DNA of 64,000 nucleotides from Sphingobium_A sp965228065 (GCA_965228065.1 OZ245788.1:5332001-5396000); one strand, 5' to 3'; shown: positions 1-8,538, counted from the first letter of the stretch. Made by a program: numbers and translations. Notes: generated by a model not told the origin, from the sequence alone.

Positions 1-1047
1 CCCGCGGCTCGCGCCTTCCTGTCCGCGCGAGAACGGCTGGAACAATTGTTTCATCGTCGTGGGCGGGATCGCTTCGCCTGCGTTGGCGACGCCGAATTCG
101 AAGTGGCCGTCGCGTGCGAGCGCGGTCACCCGGACCGGCTCGCCAGGGGCCCCGTGAGTGAGCGCATTGGCGATCAGGTTGGAGAAAAGTTGCGACAGGC
201 GGACAGAGTCGCAATCGAACGCAATCGGCAGGTCGATTTCCGTCAGGATGGACCGGTTCGTATCAGCAACGCGAAGTTCGGCGATCACCTGTTCCAGCAC
301 CGATTGCAAAGGCTGACGATATTCGCGGTCCAGCGGCAACCCTCCCCCCAGGCGCCCGCGTGCAAGGTCGAGCATCGTCTCAACGAGATGCGACATCCGG
401 CCGACACTCTGCCGCATCAGATCGACGATCCGCGCGCCTTTCTCGCCCAGCGGTTCGCGCCCGAGCATGCCCACCCCACCCTCGATCGCCGCAAGCGGAT
501 TGCGGAGGTCGTGGCCGAGCACGGCAATGAAACGTTCGCGCAAAGCCGCGGTCTCGCGCTCTCCGACCAGATCGGCCTGGCTGGTCGCGACCTTGTCGAG
601 CGCGTCGAGATGGAAAGCGATCAGCTCGGCGAAAAGCTTGAACATGCCCACGGTCTCGGGCGTATCGAGCACGGCCGGTCGTGGGTCGATGGCACACAAG
701 GTGCCGAAGAAGCTGCCGTCAGCCCGGATGATCGGCATCGAAATATAGCTCTGAAAGCCATAGCGCGCCGGAGTGTGATGGTCGCGAAAACGCGCATCCT
801 CTGCGACATGACCGATGATCACAGCCGTCCGCGACTCCCGGATCTCGTCGCAGATCGTCGTCTCGATCGGCAGCTCTCCGCCCGGCTTCAGGCCGAAATC
901 GATATCGTCCCTGACGCGGCAGGCGATCCAGCGATCCTCGGTGACGCGCGCCACCGCGGCGAAGCCCATGCCGGTCGCGCGGCAGACCACATCGAGGATC
1001 ATGGGAACGGCGTCGATACGGCCGATCGCAGCTACGTCTGAGTCCAT
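1..1047 (-). CDS. GAF-domain sensor histidine kinase (3' part cut by window edge)
   Basis: I read this frame by hand because it continues past base 1. The protein opens with a GAF domain (about residues 10-150), followed by a HisKA segment with the phospho-acceptor motif LGHDLRNPL (His179). An HATPase region has its N box at LFSNLIANALTHG. The C-terminal G boxes lie outside the window. Such kinases phosphorylate a partner response regulator after a signal reaches the GAF domain; the signal is unknown. It starts 32 nt after the ccmI stop on the same strand, so it may be transcribed as the tail of the ccm operon. The ATG at 1047 has only a weak GGCGGA upstream, and the frame stays open further 5', so the start is uncertain. 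No transmembrane segment is visible in the part present, so it is probably cytosolic. Confidence 0.8.
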   Translation of the reverse strand, partial: MDSDVAAIGRIDAVPMILDVVCRATGMGFAAVARVTEDRWIACRVRDDIDFGLKPGGELPIETTICDEIRESRTAVIIGHVAEDARFRDHHTPARYGFQSYISMPIIRADGSFFGTLCAIDPRPAVLDTPETVGMFKLFAELIAFHLDALDKVATSQADLVGERETAALRERFIAVLGHDLRNPLAAIEGGVGMLGREPLGEKGARIVDLMRQSVGRMSHLVETMLDLARGRLGGGLPLDREYRQPLQSVLEQVIAELRVADTNRSILTEIDLPIAFDCDSVRLSQLFSNLIANALTHGAPGEPVRVTALARDGHFEFGVANAGEAIPPTTMKQLFQPFSRGQEGASRG

Positions 1048-1079
1048 CCCGAAAAAATCCGCCAAGCAGTTGAAATAGC

Positions 1080-1769
1080 TTAGCTGGTGGAACGGCTTTC
1101 GTCACCCTTGGGCGTGGCAGGCGCCGCAGGAGCCGGCACCGGAGGCATCGACTTCCCCATCTGTGCTCTCAATTCAGTGAGCCGTGTTTCCAGATCGGCG
1201 CGCCAGGGCGCCTGGGCAGGCGTGCGCGCCAGAAGCGCGGTCCAGATCGCCTCCGCCCGGTCGAACTGCCCCGACTGCGCCAGCGCAAGCCCCATGAAGA
1301 ATGGTGGGCCCGGATGTTCGGGTGACAGATCCGCTGCCTTCTGGAACGAATATTGTGCAGCCGGCGTCATCATGCCTTCCGCGTGATTGACCAGGGCATT
1401 GCCCAACCCTACCCACATATCCGCGCTTTTGGGAAAGGCACGGATGCCGCCGAGCATAACGGTCACCGAATCGCGTGGAGACCCCAACCGACCGAACGTG
1501 TCGGCGGTATCGAGCCATTGCGCCTCGGTACCGAAACTGCCCATCATCGCCTTGCGCTGCTCGATCAGCTTCGGATCGATCTCCGCCGCCGCCGATTTGG
1601 CCGCAACCGGCGTGCCCGCCAGGCCGGGATTGCCCTGCCATGCATAGCCGGCCAGCCCGAGCAAAAGCCCCGCACCGATCAATTCCCAGGTCGGCCGCGG
1701 TACGCGACCGATCCGCCAGAGCCCGAGAAAGGCGGCCGCCGCCATCGCGACAACCATGATCCAGCCCAT
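1080..1769 (-). CDS. ccmI: Cytochrome c biogenesis TPR protein, CcmI/CycH-like
   Basis: This 229-residue protein has two N-terminal hydrophobic segments (about residues 1-15 and 32-48), then a TPR-rich domain (about 85-205) and a Pro/Ala-rich tail. In System I maturation, CcmI-type TPR proteins hold apocytochrome c and hand it to CcmH/CcmF on the periplasmic face. It is shorter than the roughly 400-residue CcmI of E. coli CcmH-fusion type, in line with a compact TPR partner. Its start overlaps the ccmH stop by one base, so it is translationally coupled as the last ccm gene. The ccm assignment rests on position plus TPR content; sequence alone would say only membrane-anchored TPR protein. Confidence 0.8.
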   Translation of the reverse strand: MGWIMVVAMAAAAFLGLWRIGRVPRPTWELIGAGLLLGLAGYAWQGNPGLAGTPVAAKSAAAEIDPKLIEQRKAMMGSFGTEAQWLDTADTFGRLGSPRDSVTVMLGGIRAFPKSADMWVGLGNALVNHAEGMMTPAAQYSFQKAADLSPEHPGPPFFMGLALAQSGQFDRAEAIWTALLARTPAQAPWRADLETRLTELRAQMGKSMPPVPAPAAPATPKGDESRSTS

Positions 1770-2176
1770 CAGCGTACCCTCCGGCGAAAACGGCCGCGCG
1801 CCAGCCAGACGCCGGCGCCGAGCAACAGCAAAGGCGCGATCCAGAGCAAAGCGGTGCGCCCCGACAGCGGCGGATCATAGCTGATCCATTCGCCATAGCG
1901 TTCGATCATCCAGGCACGGATCTGGTCGGGCGTCTCGCCGCGCTGGATCCGCTCGCGAACCATCGCGCGCATGTCGCCCGCAATCTCGGCGTCGCTGTCG
2001 GCAATCGACTGCCCCTGGCAGACGACGCAGCGCAACGTCTCCATCAACGCGGTCGCCCGTGCCTCCTGTGTGGGGTCGGCAAGCTGGGTATCGGCAAGCG
2101 CCGCGGCCGGCATCGCCGAATCCGCGACTGCCTGGACGGGCGCCAGCATCAGCAAAAGGGCAAGCGCGCGCTTCAC
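1769..2176 (-). CDS. ccmH: Cytochrome c-type biogenesis protein CcmH
   Basis: This 135-residue protein has a signal peptide, the family motif LRCVVCQGQSIADSDA with redox cysteines C50 and C53, and one C-terminal transmembrane segment followed by an Arg-rich end. CcmH (CycL) keeps the CXXCH cysteines of apocytochrome c reduced for haem ligation, working with CcmG and CcmF. Length and domain order match the family. It overlaps ccmG by an ATGA junction and ccmI by one base. Confidence 0.96.
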   Translation of the reverse strand: MKRALALLLMLAPVQAVADSAMPAAALADTQLADPTQEARATALMETLRCVVCQGQSIADSDAEIAGDMRAMVRERIQRGETPDQIRAWMIERYGEWISYDPPLSGRTALLWIAPLLLLGAGVWLARGRFRRRVR

Positions 2177-2706
2177 CGCGCCTTCCGCAGCTGATCGAGG
2201 ATCATCGGCACATGCTCGGGGCGGATATCGCCGATATGTTGATAGCGGATGATCCCCTTACCATCGATCACGAATGTTTCGGGTACGCCCGAAGAGCCGA
2301 GCGCAAGCTGGACGCGGCTGTCGACGTCGGATCCGATCCGCTTGTAGGGATTGCCATGGCGCTGCAGGAAGCCGGCGACATCCTCGGGCCGATCACGGAT
2401 CGCGATGGCGTCGATCTGCACGCCCTGCGCGGCCAGCCCCTCAAGCACCGGTGCCTCCGCGATACAGGGCAGACACCAGCTGGCGAAGATATTGAGCAGA
2501 CGCGGCTCGCCACCCTGCGCCAGATCCTTGTCGGTCAGACCTGCGATACCGTCGGTCGCGGCCGGCAGTGTGAATTGCGGCAATGGCTTGCCGACCAGTT
2601 TGGAATCGATCGTCCGCTCTGCCGGGTTGAGCAGTCCATAGGCGACGATGCCGAAGAACAGGCCGAACAGCGCAAGCGGCAGCCAGAGGAGCCAAGGCTT
2701 CTTCAT
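2173..2706 (-). CDS. ccmG: Thiol:disulfide interchange protein CcmG/DsbE
   Basis: This is a 177-residue membrane-anchored thioredoxin-fold protein. One N-terminal transmembrane helix (about residues 5-24) is followed by the active site FASWCLPC (C78, C81) and the cis-proline loop GVPETFVID. It reduces apocytochrome c or CcmH in the periplasm before haem attachment. WCLPC, rather than DsbA's CPHC, fits the DsbE class. Its ATG overlaps the ccmF stop by one base (TGATG), and its stop overlaps ccmH. Confidence 0.96.
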   Translation of the reverse strand: MKKPWLLWLPLALFGLFFGIVAYGLLNPAERTIDSKLVGKPLPQFTLPAATDGIAGLTDKDLAQGGEPRLLNIFASWCLPCIAEAPVLEGLAAQGVQIDAIAIRDRPEDVAGFLQRHGNPYKRIGSDVDSRVQLALGSSGVPETFVIDGKGIIRYQHIGDIRPEHVPMILDQLRKAR

Positions 2707-4628
2707 CAGGCATATGCCTTTCGGTCAAATGCACGCCGTTCGCGCCGAACGCGACCGACCAGCGAGAACAATCCGCCCAGCGCGATCATGCCGCCGCCAA
2801 GCCAGATCAACGTCACCCAGGGCTTCCACCACAGCCGGAGCTGCCAGCGGCCCTGCTCGTCCTCCTTGCCCAGCACCGTATAGAGCTGGCCATCGATCCG
2901 CGTGGCGATCGCAGCCTCGCTGGTTTCGGTCGGCGGGGTCGGGAACATGCGCGCCTGCGGCTTGAGCACGAACGGCTTGCCATTGCCGCGCGTGACGGTG
3001 AGCGTGGCTTCGAGCGCGGTCCAGTTGGGTCCCGCGACCGGTTCGACCTTGTCGAAGCGGACCGTGAACGGCCCCACCGTCTCGGATTCGCCAAGACGTG
3101 CGGCGACGAGCGTTTCCTTGGTGAAGCTGCTTTCCGCCGCCATGCCCGCCAGGCTGACCGCAATGCCGAGATGCGCGATCACCATGCCCCAGATAAAGCC
3201 CGGGGTGCGACGCAGATTGCGTTTCCACAAGGGCGCGACGCTGGCCGCGGCGATGCCGGCCGCAACGACCAGGCCCAGCAACGGCAGGATATGCGTGCGA
3301 GGCGCAAGCAGGACGAGCGCGAGCAACGCTGCGGCCGAGAGCAGGATCGGCAGGGCCATGCGATGGATCAGCGGCTTCAATTCGTCGCGCCGCCATTTGA
3401 GCAGCGGGCCCGCGCCCATGATCGCGACCAGGATCAGTGCGATCGGTCCGGTCACCAGATTGAAATAGGGCGGACCGACCGACACCTTGAAGCCCAGCGA
3501 CTCGGTGATCAGCGGATACATGGTGCCGAAGAACACCAGGCAGAGAATGACCGATAACAACAGATTGTTGATGACCAGCGCGCCTTCGCGGCTGACCAGA
3601 TCGAATTGCGATCCTTCCTTCACCGTGCCGACGCGCAGCGCATAAAGCACCATCGCGCCGCCGATATAGATCGCCAGCAACGCGAGGATGAAGCTGCCGC
3701 GCGTGGGATCGACGGCGAAAGCATGAACCGATGTCAGGATACCCGAACGAACGAGGAAGGTGCCGACCATCGACATGGAGAAGGCGACGACAGCCAGCAT
3801 CACCGTCCAGGCACGCAGCCCGTCGCGCGTGGCGAGAACGGTGACCGAATGGAGCAAGGCCGTCGCGGCGAGCCATGGCATCAGCGACGCGTTCTCGACC
3901 GGATCCCAGAACCACCAGCCACCCCAGCCCAGCTCATAATAGGCCCAGTAACTGCCGGCGGTGATCCCGATGGTCAGGAAGATCCAGGCGATCAGCACCC
4001 AGGGGCGCATGGCGCGTGCGAAGGCAGCCCCCACATCGCGCGTGATCAATGCCCCGACCGCGAAGGAAAAGGCGATCGAAAGCCCGACATAGCCGAAATA
4101 CAGCGTCGGCGGGTGGAAGGCGAGACCGGGATCCTGGAGCAGCGGGTTGAGCCCCTGCCCCTCCGGTGCCGCAGGGTTCAGCCTGGCAAAGGGATTGGAA
4201 GCGAACAGCAGGAAGGCATAGAAGCCCAGGCCAATGAACGCCTGGGCGCCCAGGGTCGCCATCAGTGTGGGTTCTTTCAGGCGGCGCTCGAACAGCGCAA
4301 CGCCCGCTCCGGCGATGGCCAGCACCGACACCCAGAGCAGCATCGAGCCCTCATGATTGCCCCATGCGCCGGCGAATTTGTAGATCAGGGGCTTGGCCGA
4401 ATGACTGTTCATCGCGACCAGCTTCACCGACATGTCGGATCGCAGGAACAGCCAGATCAGCAGCGCAAAAGCCGCGCAGGCGAGCAGCCCCTGCACCACC
4501 GCGACCGGCCGCACAGCACCAAGCAGTTCGCGACGATCGCCCGTCATGCCGAGCAGCACCAGGGCAAGCTGGAGCGCGCCCAGCGCAAATGCCAGCCACA
4601 GTGCGGCAAGGCCGGCTTCAGCGATCAT
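2706..4628 (-). CDS. ccmF: Haem lyase component CcmF
   Basis: This 640-residue polytopic protein has about 14-15 transmembrane segments. It contains the tryptophan-rich WWD motif of haem-handling proteins (GWGGWWFWDPVENAS, about residues 235-250) and conserved periplasmic loops with histidines. CcmF takes haem from CcmE and joins it to apocytochrome c with CcmH/CcmI. The length is normal for the family. It starts inside the ccmE stop (ATGA) and ends at the ccmG start, which indicates one polycistronic message. Confidence 0.97.
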   Translation of the reverse strand: MIAEAGLAALWLAFALGALQLALVLLGMTGDRRELLGAVRPVAVVQGLLACAAFALLIWLFLRSDMSVKLVAMNSHSAKPLIYKFAGAWGNHEGSMLLWVSVLAIAGAGVALFERRLKEPTLMATLGAQAFIGLGFYAFLLFASNPFARLNPAAPEGQGLNPLLQDPGLAFHPPTLYFGYVGLSIAFSFAVGALITRDVGAAFARAMRPWVLIAWIFLTIGITAGSYWAYYELGWGGWWFWDPVENASLMPWLAATALLHSVTVLATRDGLRAWTVMLAVVAFSMSMVGTFLVRSGILTSVHAFAVDPTRGSFILALLAIYIGGAMVLYALRVGTVKEGSQFDLVSREGALVINNLLLSVILCLVFFGTMYPLITESLGFKVSVGPPYFNLVTGPIALILVAIMGAGPLLKWRRDELKPLIHRMALPILLSAAALLALVLLAPRTHILPLLGLVVAAGIAAASVAPLWKRNLRRTPGFIWGMVIAHLGIAVSLAGMAAESSFTKETLVAARLGESETVGPFTVRFDKVEPVAGPNWTALEATLTVTRGNGKPFVLKPQARMFPTPPTETSEAAIATRIDGQLYTVLGKEDEQGRWQLRLWWKPWVTLIWLGGGMIALGGLFSLVGRVRRERRAFDRKAYA

Positions 4629-5056
4629 TCGACTTTACCTGTCTTGTGCATCTCGCCCGCAATCTGGGGTGGCATGTAGCGTTCGTCGTGCTTGGCGAGG
4701 ATATTGTCGGCGACGAAAACGCCCGACGTATCGAAGCGCCCTTCCGCGACCGCACCCGAATCCTCCTTGAACAGATCGGGCACGATGCCCTTGAACCGGA
4801 CAGGCACGCTCACCTGGCCATCGGTCATCGCGAAGTCGATGGTGACGCCGTCGGGTGCGCGGACGATCGATCCCTTCGCCACCATGCCACCCAGGCGGAT
4901 CGCCTGGCCAACAGGCAGATTGGCTTTCCTGGCATCGGCGGGCGAATAGAAATAGGCGGCCTGATCCTTGAGCGCGGACATGGCCAGCAGAGTGGCGCCG
5001 ATCAGCGCCACCAGCGCCACCAGCGCGAGTGTGAGCCGTTGATGCTTGGCCTTCAT
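4625..5056 (-). CDS. ccmE: Haem chaperone CcmE
   Basis: This 143-residue protein has one N-terminal membrane anchor (about residues 8-28), a periplasmic OB-fold, and the haem-binding motif AKHDERYMPP. His123 is the covalent haem ligand and Tyr127 the axial one. It carries haem from CcmC to CcmF. I chose the ATG that overlaps the ccmD stop (ATGA at 5053-5056). An in-frame upstream ATG at 5116 would add 20 residues that read through ccmD and is unlikely. Confidence 0.96.
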   Translation of the reverse strand: MKAKHQRLTLALVALVALIGATLLAMSALKDQAAYFYSPADARKANLPVGQAIRLGGMVAKGSIVRAPDGVTIDFAMTDGQVSVPVRFKGIVPDLFKEDSGAVAEGRFDTSGVFVADNILAKHDERYMPPQIAGEMHKTGKVE

Positions 5057-5184
5057 GCGTCTCGCCTCAATGCATCGGCCGTCCGCTCCGCGCGCCGCAT
5101 CGATGCGAAGGCCCACAGCGTGACACCCAGGGTCGCGATGATGGTCAACGCATAAGCGGAGACGACATAAGCCCAGTGATTCAT
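5053..5184 (-). CDS. ccmD: Haem exporter protein CcmD
   Basis: This small 43-residue protein is easily missed. It consists of a single transmembrane helix (about residues 6-27) followed by a basic, Arg-rich cytosolic tail, the usual CcmD layout. CcmD helps release holo-CcmE from CcmC. It lies exactly between ccmC and ccmE, with ATGA overlaps on both sides (5181-5184 and 5053-5056), which makes the assignment firm despite little sequence signature. Confidence 0.9.
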   Translation of the reverse strand: MNHWAYVVSAYALTIIATLGVTLWAFASMRRAERTADALRRDA

Positions 5185-5897
5185 GCCGCCACCATTCGCT
5201 TCAGACGCGCCTCGACCCGGATCTGCGCCAGGCTCGCCCGCATCCGCATGAGAACGATGGCACCGAACAGCAGCGAAAAGCCCAATGTGGTGAAAACCAG
5301 CGGCCAGAGCAGTGATCCGTCGATGCTCGATCCGGTGAGGGTGATGCTCGCTTTCTGGTGGAGCGTATTCCACCAGACCACGGACCGGTTGATGATCGGA
5401 ATGTTCACGGCACCGACGAGCCCGAAGACCGCGGTCACGCGACTGACGCTGCCGCGCTCGTCGCCGGCATTCGCCAGCGCGATATAACCGACATACAGGA
5501 AAAGCAGGACGAGCATCGAGGTCATCCGGCCGTCCCATTCCCACCAGGTTCCCCAGGCCGGGCGCCCCCAGATCGAGCCCGTCGCGAGGCAGAGGGCCGT
5601 AAACAATGCACCGGGCACTGCGATCGCGCGCGCACCGATGCCGGCGAGTGGGTGGCGCCAGACGAGTTGCGCAATGCTGGCCAGCGCGATCCCGGTCCAG
5701 CCCCCCATGCCGAGCCAGGCGGCCGGAACATGGACGTAGAGAATACGAACCGTTTCCCCCTGAAGATAGTCGGGCGGCGTGAAGAACAGCCCCGCGCCCA
5801 TGCCGATCGCGATCAACAGCACGCCGCTCCACGCCAGCCAGGGCGTCAAGGGTCTGGCGATCTTGAGGAACCGCGCCGGATTGGCGAAACCATGCAT
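5181..5897 (-). CDS. ccmC: Haem exporter/loader CcmC
   Basis: This 238-residue, six-transmembrane protein of the haem-handling family carries the WWD-type motif RPAWGTWWEWDGRMTS (about residues 122-138) and histidines in the flanking periplasmic loops. It attaches haem to CcmE. It is the first gene of the ccmCDEFGHI operon here. The transporter genes ccmA and ccmB are not adjacent, so they must lie elsewhere. No clear promoter motif could be fixed in the 148-nt gap upstream. Confidence 0.96.
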   Translation of the reverse strand: MHGFANPARFLKIARPLTPWLAWSGVLLIAIGMGAGLFFTPPDYLQGETVRILYVHVPAAWLGMGGWTGIALASIAQLVWRHPLAGIGARAIAVPGALFTALCLATGSIWGRPAWGTWWEWDGRMTSMLVLLFLYVGYIALANAGDERGSVSRVTAVFGLVGAVNIPIINRSVVWWNTLHQKASITLTGSSIDGSLLWPLVFTTLGFSLLFGAIVLMRMRASLAQIRVEARLKRMVAA

Positions 5898-6045
5898 CGA
5901 GAAGCGGCGAACCTTCGTGAGAGACGCATCGCTCTACCGGTGTGGCCCCACTCCATCAAGCCGTCACGGGCACAGCCTGTGCCCCGATCGATCCCGACCA
6001 ACGCCCCTTGCCGATCGGAGACCTCAACTGGCTGAGGCGCACCGC

Positions 6046-7092
6046 CTAACGTCCGATCAAACGCCTGGCGATACGGTCGGCGACCGCCGATGCCGGGTCG
6101 CCGGTCGCCGCGCTGTCATCCCACACCTCGTGCAGTCGCTCGGGAATGCGATGGATGCGCGCCTCAACCTCGGCGCGGTCGCCCTGTCCCAGATATTCGA
6201 GCGCGACGTTGATGATGCCGCCGGCATTGATGACATAATCCGGCGCATAGAGGATATCGCGCGCCTGAAGCCGCCAGCCATCCTCGGGCGTGGCCAGCTG
6301 ATTGTTGGCGCCGCCCGCAACCACCGTCGTCCGCAGCGCCTCGATCGATTCGGCGGTGAGCACCGCGCCCAGCGCATTGGGGCTGATAATGTCCGCTTCT
6401 ATCGCCAATATCTCGTCGGTGCCGACAATGTCGGCATTCAGCTCTGCCGCGATCAGCTTGGCACGCTCGACATTGGCATCGGCCAGCGTCAGTCGCGCGC
6501 CCTCAGCGGCCAGCAGACGCGCAAGCCCGCCACCAACGCTGCCGACACCCTGGATCGCGACATGGACGCCCGACATATCGTCGCACCCCAACCCACGCCG
6601 AGCCGCCGCCTTGACGCCCAGAAAGACGCCAAGCGCCGTGAACGGCCCCGGATCGCCGCCCGCACTGCCGTCCGCCACCGGCAGGCCCGAAACGTGCCGC
6701 GTCGCCTTGGAGATCGCGACCATGTCAGCATCGGTCATGCCGACATCCTCGGCGGTCACATAGCGCCCGCCGAGCGATTCGACCGCAGCGCCGAACGCCG
6801 CGAGCAGTGCCGGCGTCTTCTCGACACCCTCGCCGCCCAGCACGACGCCCTTGCCGCCGCCCATGGGCAGCCCCGCCATCGCATTCTTGAAGCTCATGCC
6901 GCGCGACAGGCGCAGCGCGTCGGTGACCGCAAGCTGACTGTCCGAATAGCGCCAGAAGCGCGTGCCGCCCGCAGCGGGCCCGAGATGGGTTGAATGGACC
7001 GCAATCACTGCGGTGAGGCCGCTTGCCGCGTCGCGGAACAGATGGACGCCCTCGTGGTCGTCGAAATCCGGCAAATCCCAAACCGCGGTCAT
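6046..7092 (-). CDS. Leu/Val/Phe-type amino-acid dehydrogenase
   Basis: This 348-residue protein of the Glu/Leu/Phe/Val dehydrogenase family catalyses NAD-dependent oxidative deamination of a branched-chain or aromatic amino acid. The substrate-binding domain has the glycine-rich PMGGGKGVV with its catalytic lysine, followed by AEDVGMTDADM. The Rossmann domain carries the GVGSVGG dinucleotide motif. The ATG at 7092 gives the usual family N-terminus. Extending to 7224 would run into the tRNA-His gene and the promoter, so I rejected it. Which amino acid is preferred cannot be read from sequence. An AT-rich inverted repeat covers its promoter (see 7114-7144). Confidence 0.9.
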   Translation of the reverse strand: MTAVWDLPDFDDHEGVHLFRDAASGLTAVIAVHSTHLGPAAGGTRFWRYSDSQLAVTDALRLSRGMSFKNAMAGLPMGGGKGVVLGGEGVEKTPALLAAFGAAVESLGGRYVTAEDVGMTDADMVAISKATRHVSGLPVADGSAGGDPGPFTALGVFLGVKAAARRGLGCDDMSGVHVAIQGVGSVGGGLARLLAAEGARLTLADANVERAKLIAAELNADIVGTDEILAIEADIISPNALGAVLTAESIEALRTTVVAGGANNQLATPEDGWRLQARDILYAPDYVINAGGIINVALEYLGQGDRAEVEARIHRIPERLHEVWDDSAATGDPASAVADRIARRLIGR

Positions 7093-7113
7093 GGTCACTT
7101 CAGCCTTTGAAAC

Positions 7114-7144
7114 ATTATTACCGAGTCGAGTAATAATATTACAA
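7114..7144 (-). promoter_or_regulatory. Promoter with overlapping 8-8-8 inverted repeat operator
   Basis: On the minus strand a -35-like TTGTAA (7139-7144) is followed after 18 nt by a -10-like TAATAAT (7114-7120). A perfect inverted repeat, ATTATTAC (7114-7121) and GTAATAAT (7130-7137) around an 8-nt spacer, covers the spacer and -10. This is strikingly AT-rich for the genome and sits 22 bases above the dehydrogenase ATG. It looks like a repressor site that blocks RNA polymerase. The regulator is not identifiable here; an Lrp/AsnC- or TetR-type protein is a guess. Confidence 0.55.
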
Positions 7145-7181
7145 ACCAGAAAGTGCCAGACCAAAGATGGCTGGGAGAAAA

Positions 7182-7259
7182 TGGGGCGACCGAGGGGACT
7201 TGAACCCCCGACCCCTGGTACCACAAACCAGTGCTCTAACCAACTGAGCTACGATCGCC
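7182..7259 (-). tRNA. tRNA-His (GTG)
   Basis: The cloverleaf is complete, with anticodon loop TTGTGGT (anticodon GTG, His). The acceptor stem GCGATCG pairs with CGGTCGC with one G:U pair, and CCA is encoded. The histidine-specific G-1 (7259) is encoded and can pair with C73 (7185). So this is the canonical bacterial type, not the G-1-less form found in Rhizobiales, Rhodobacterales and Caulobacterales. Confidence 0.96.
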
Positions 7260-7342
7260 GCAATGACCTTAAGGCCGGGCGCGCACTTACGCCGAGGTTG
7301 GGATTCGGTCAAGCGCACCTATCCGTCCAAATGCGCGGATTG

Positions 7343-8062
7343 TCAGAAACGCCCCTGCATCTTGAACGTATAGCCCTGCGCGGTCTGCCGAAATCCGGAT
7401 GCAGCCAGGCGCTGCCCCAGTGCCGGATCGGACGGCCGAACCGACAGATCGAGTTCGTAGCGACCATCCTCGAACAGCTTGAGTGCCAGTCGCTCCATCC
7501 CCGACTGCCCCTGAAGCGGGAGCAGGAGAGCACCGCCCTCGCAGCGGGCATTGCCGGTCAGTCCCTGCGCCAGGTTGATGCCCGCGATCTCCCCGGAAAG
7601 CGCGGCTTTCACCTGGCCATCGGCACGCGCACACTGGCCATCTTCGAAACGCACGCTGACATCGGACAGATCGAGTGTCTCGATCGGCAGCGGCGCAAAG
7701 ACCGATGCGACAGGAATCGCGGCGGTCAGATCGTCCACGCCGAAGCTGTTGCGCGTCACACCCAGCCCGCCGGCGATTCGGCCGCCTCCGCCCTCGCGAT
7801 TCGCGATATCGACACGCGCACGCCCAACCAGAAGCTGGATCGGGGAGAGTTGCGCCGAAAGATCGCCGAGCGGTGCGTCACCCATCCGGCTCTCGGTCAG
7901 GCTGCCCAGCCAGATGCTGCCATCTGCCTTGCGCGCGGAAAGCCCCTTCTGATCGAGCGACAACCAGCCCAACGCGAGACGCAGCGGGATGAGTGCAACG
8001 ACCGCGATCAGGAAAGCGCAGAGAAAGAACAGGCTGCGGCCAAGCGGCAGACGGATACGCAT
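7343..8062 (-). CDS. gspN: Type II secretion system protein GspN
   Basis: This 239-residue protein has one N-terminal transmembrane helix (about residues 9-32) and a beta-rich periplasmic domain, with the GspN-type start SLDQKGLSARKADGSIW. GspN is an accessory inner-membrane subunit present in only some T2SS operons. It is the last gene of the gsp operon and overlaps the gspM stop (TGATG at 8060-8064). A GTG one codon earlier is also possible. Similarity within this family is weak, so position counts for much. Confidence 0.82.
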   Translation of the reverse strand: MRIRLPLGRSLFFLCAFLIAVVALIPLRLALGWLSLDQKGLSARKADGSIWLGSLTESRMGDAPLGDLSAQLSPIQLLVGRARVDIANREGGGGRIAGGLGVTRNSFGVDDLTAAIPVASVFAPLPIETLDLSDVSVRFEDGQCARADGQVKAALSGEIAGINLAQGLTGNARCEGGALLLPLQGQSGMERLALKLFEDGRYELDLSVRPSDPALGQRLAASGFRQTAQGYTFKMQGRF

Positions 8063-8538
8063 CACAATCCCCTGCCCCGCATGGTCGCTTCGACCGTCAA
8101 CGTCTGATCGCTGTTCGCGCGCGCCGTCATCCGCTCGGGAAAGACGCCCTTGGCCTCCAGATCATTGAGCCACCCGAAAAATGCCTGAGGCCGGGCAGAG
8201 GCGATCGTGATGGCCACACGGTCGCGCCCCTGAGGCTCGGTGCGAGACAGGACAAATCCGACCTCGCTTGCCGATTGACCGACGACAATGTCCACCGGCG
8301 CGTCGAGCCGGCGGCCGGCGCCACGTTCCAACGCCTTCAGTGCCGCGACCTTGCCTGCCACTTCGGCCTGCTCGATCACCGCGCGGCTATGCCTTTCGCG
8401 CACATCGGACAGGGCATCGTCCATCATGCGGACAAACAACCAGCCGAGCACGACCAGCATCAGCGCAACCATCGCGATCAGCATGCGCTGTTCGCGCACC
8501 GAGCGGCCGCGCCACCAGGTCCCGATCCGTTCGCTCAT
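8062..8538 (-). CDS. gspM: Type II secretion system protein GspM
   Basis: This 158-residue bitopic protein has a short basic cytosolic start, one transmembrane helix (about residues 18-37) and a periplasmic ferredoxin-like domain. GspM pairs with GspL in the inner-membrane assembly platform. It lies between gspL (ATGA overlap at 8535-8538) and gspN. The length matches the family. Confidence 0.87.
   Translation of the reverse strand: MSERIGTWWRGRSVREQRMLIAMVALMLVVLGWLFVRMMDDALSDVRERHSRAVIEQAEVAGKVAALKALERGAGRRLDAPVDIVVGQSASEVGFVLSRTEPQGRDRVAITIASARPQAFFGWLNDLEAKGVFPERMTARANSDQTLTVEATMRGRGL

Noticed and set aside
46..1041. Long plus-strand open frame opposite the histidine kinase
   Set aside because: It is an antisense frame in GC-rich DNA. 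The minus strand encodes a clear GAF/HisKA protein with codon bias, and the plus-strand translation has no family character.
3606..4679. 357-codon plus-strand frame opposite ccmF
   Set aside because: The composition is typical of an antisense shadow (rich in Arg, Gln, His) and it lies fully opposite the well-supported ccmF.
5898..6045. Small gene or ccmA/ccmB remnant between ccmC and the dehydrogenase gene
   Set aside because: The 148-nt gap has no open frame with family features and no recognisable remnant.
7092..7224. Extended N-terminus of the dehydrogenase
   Set aside because: The added residues would be encoded by the tRNA-His gene and the promoter palindrome.
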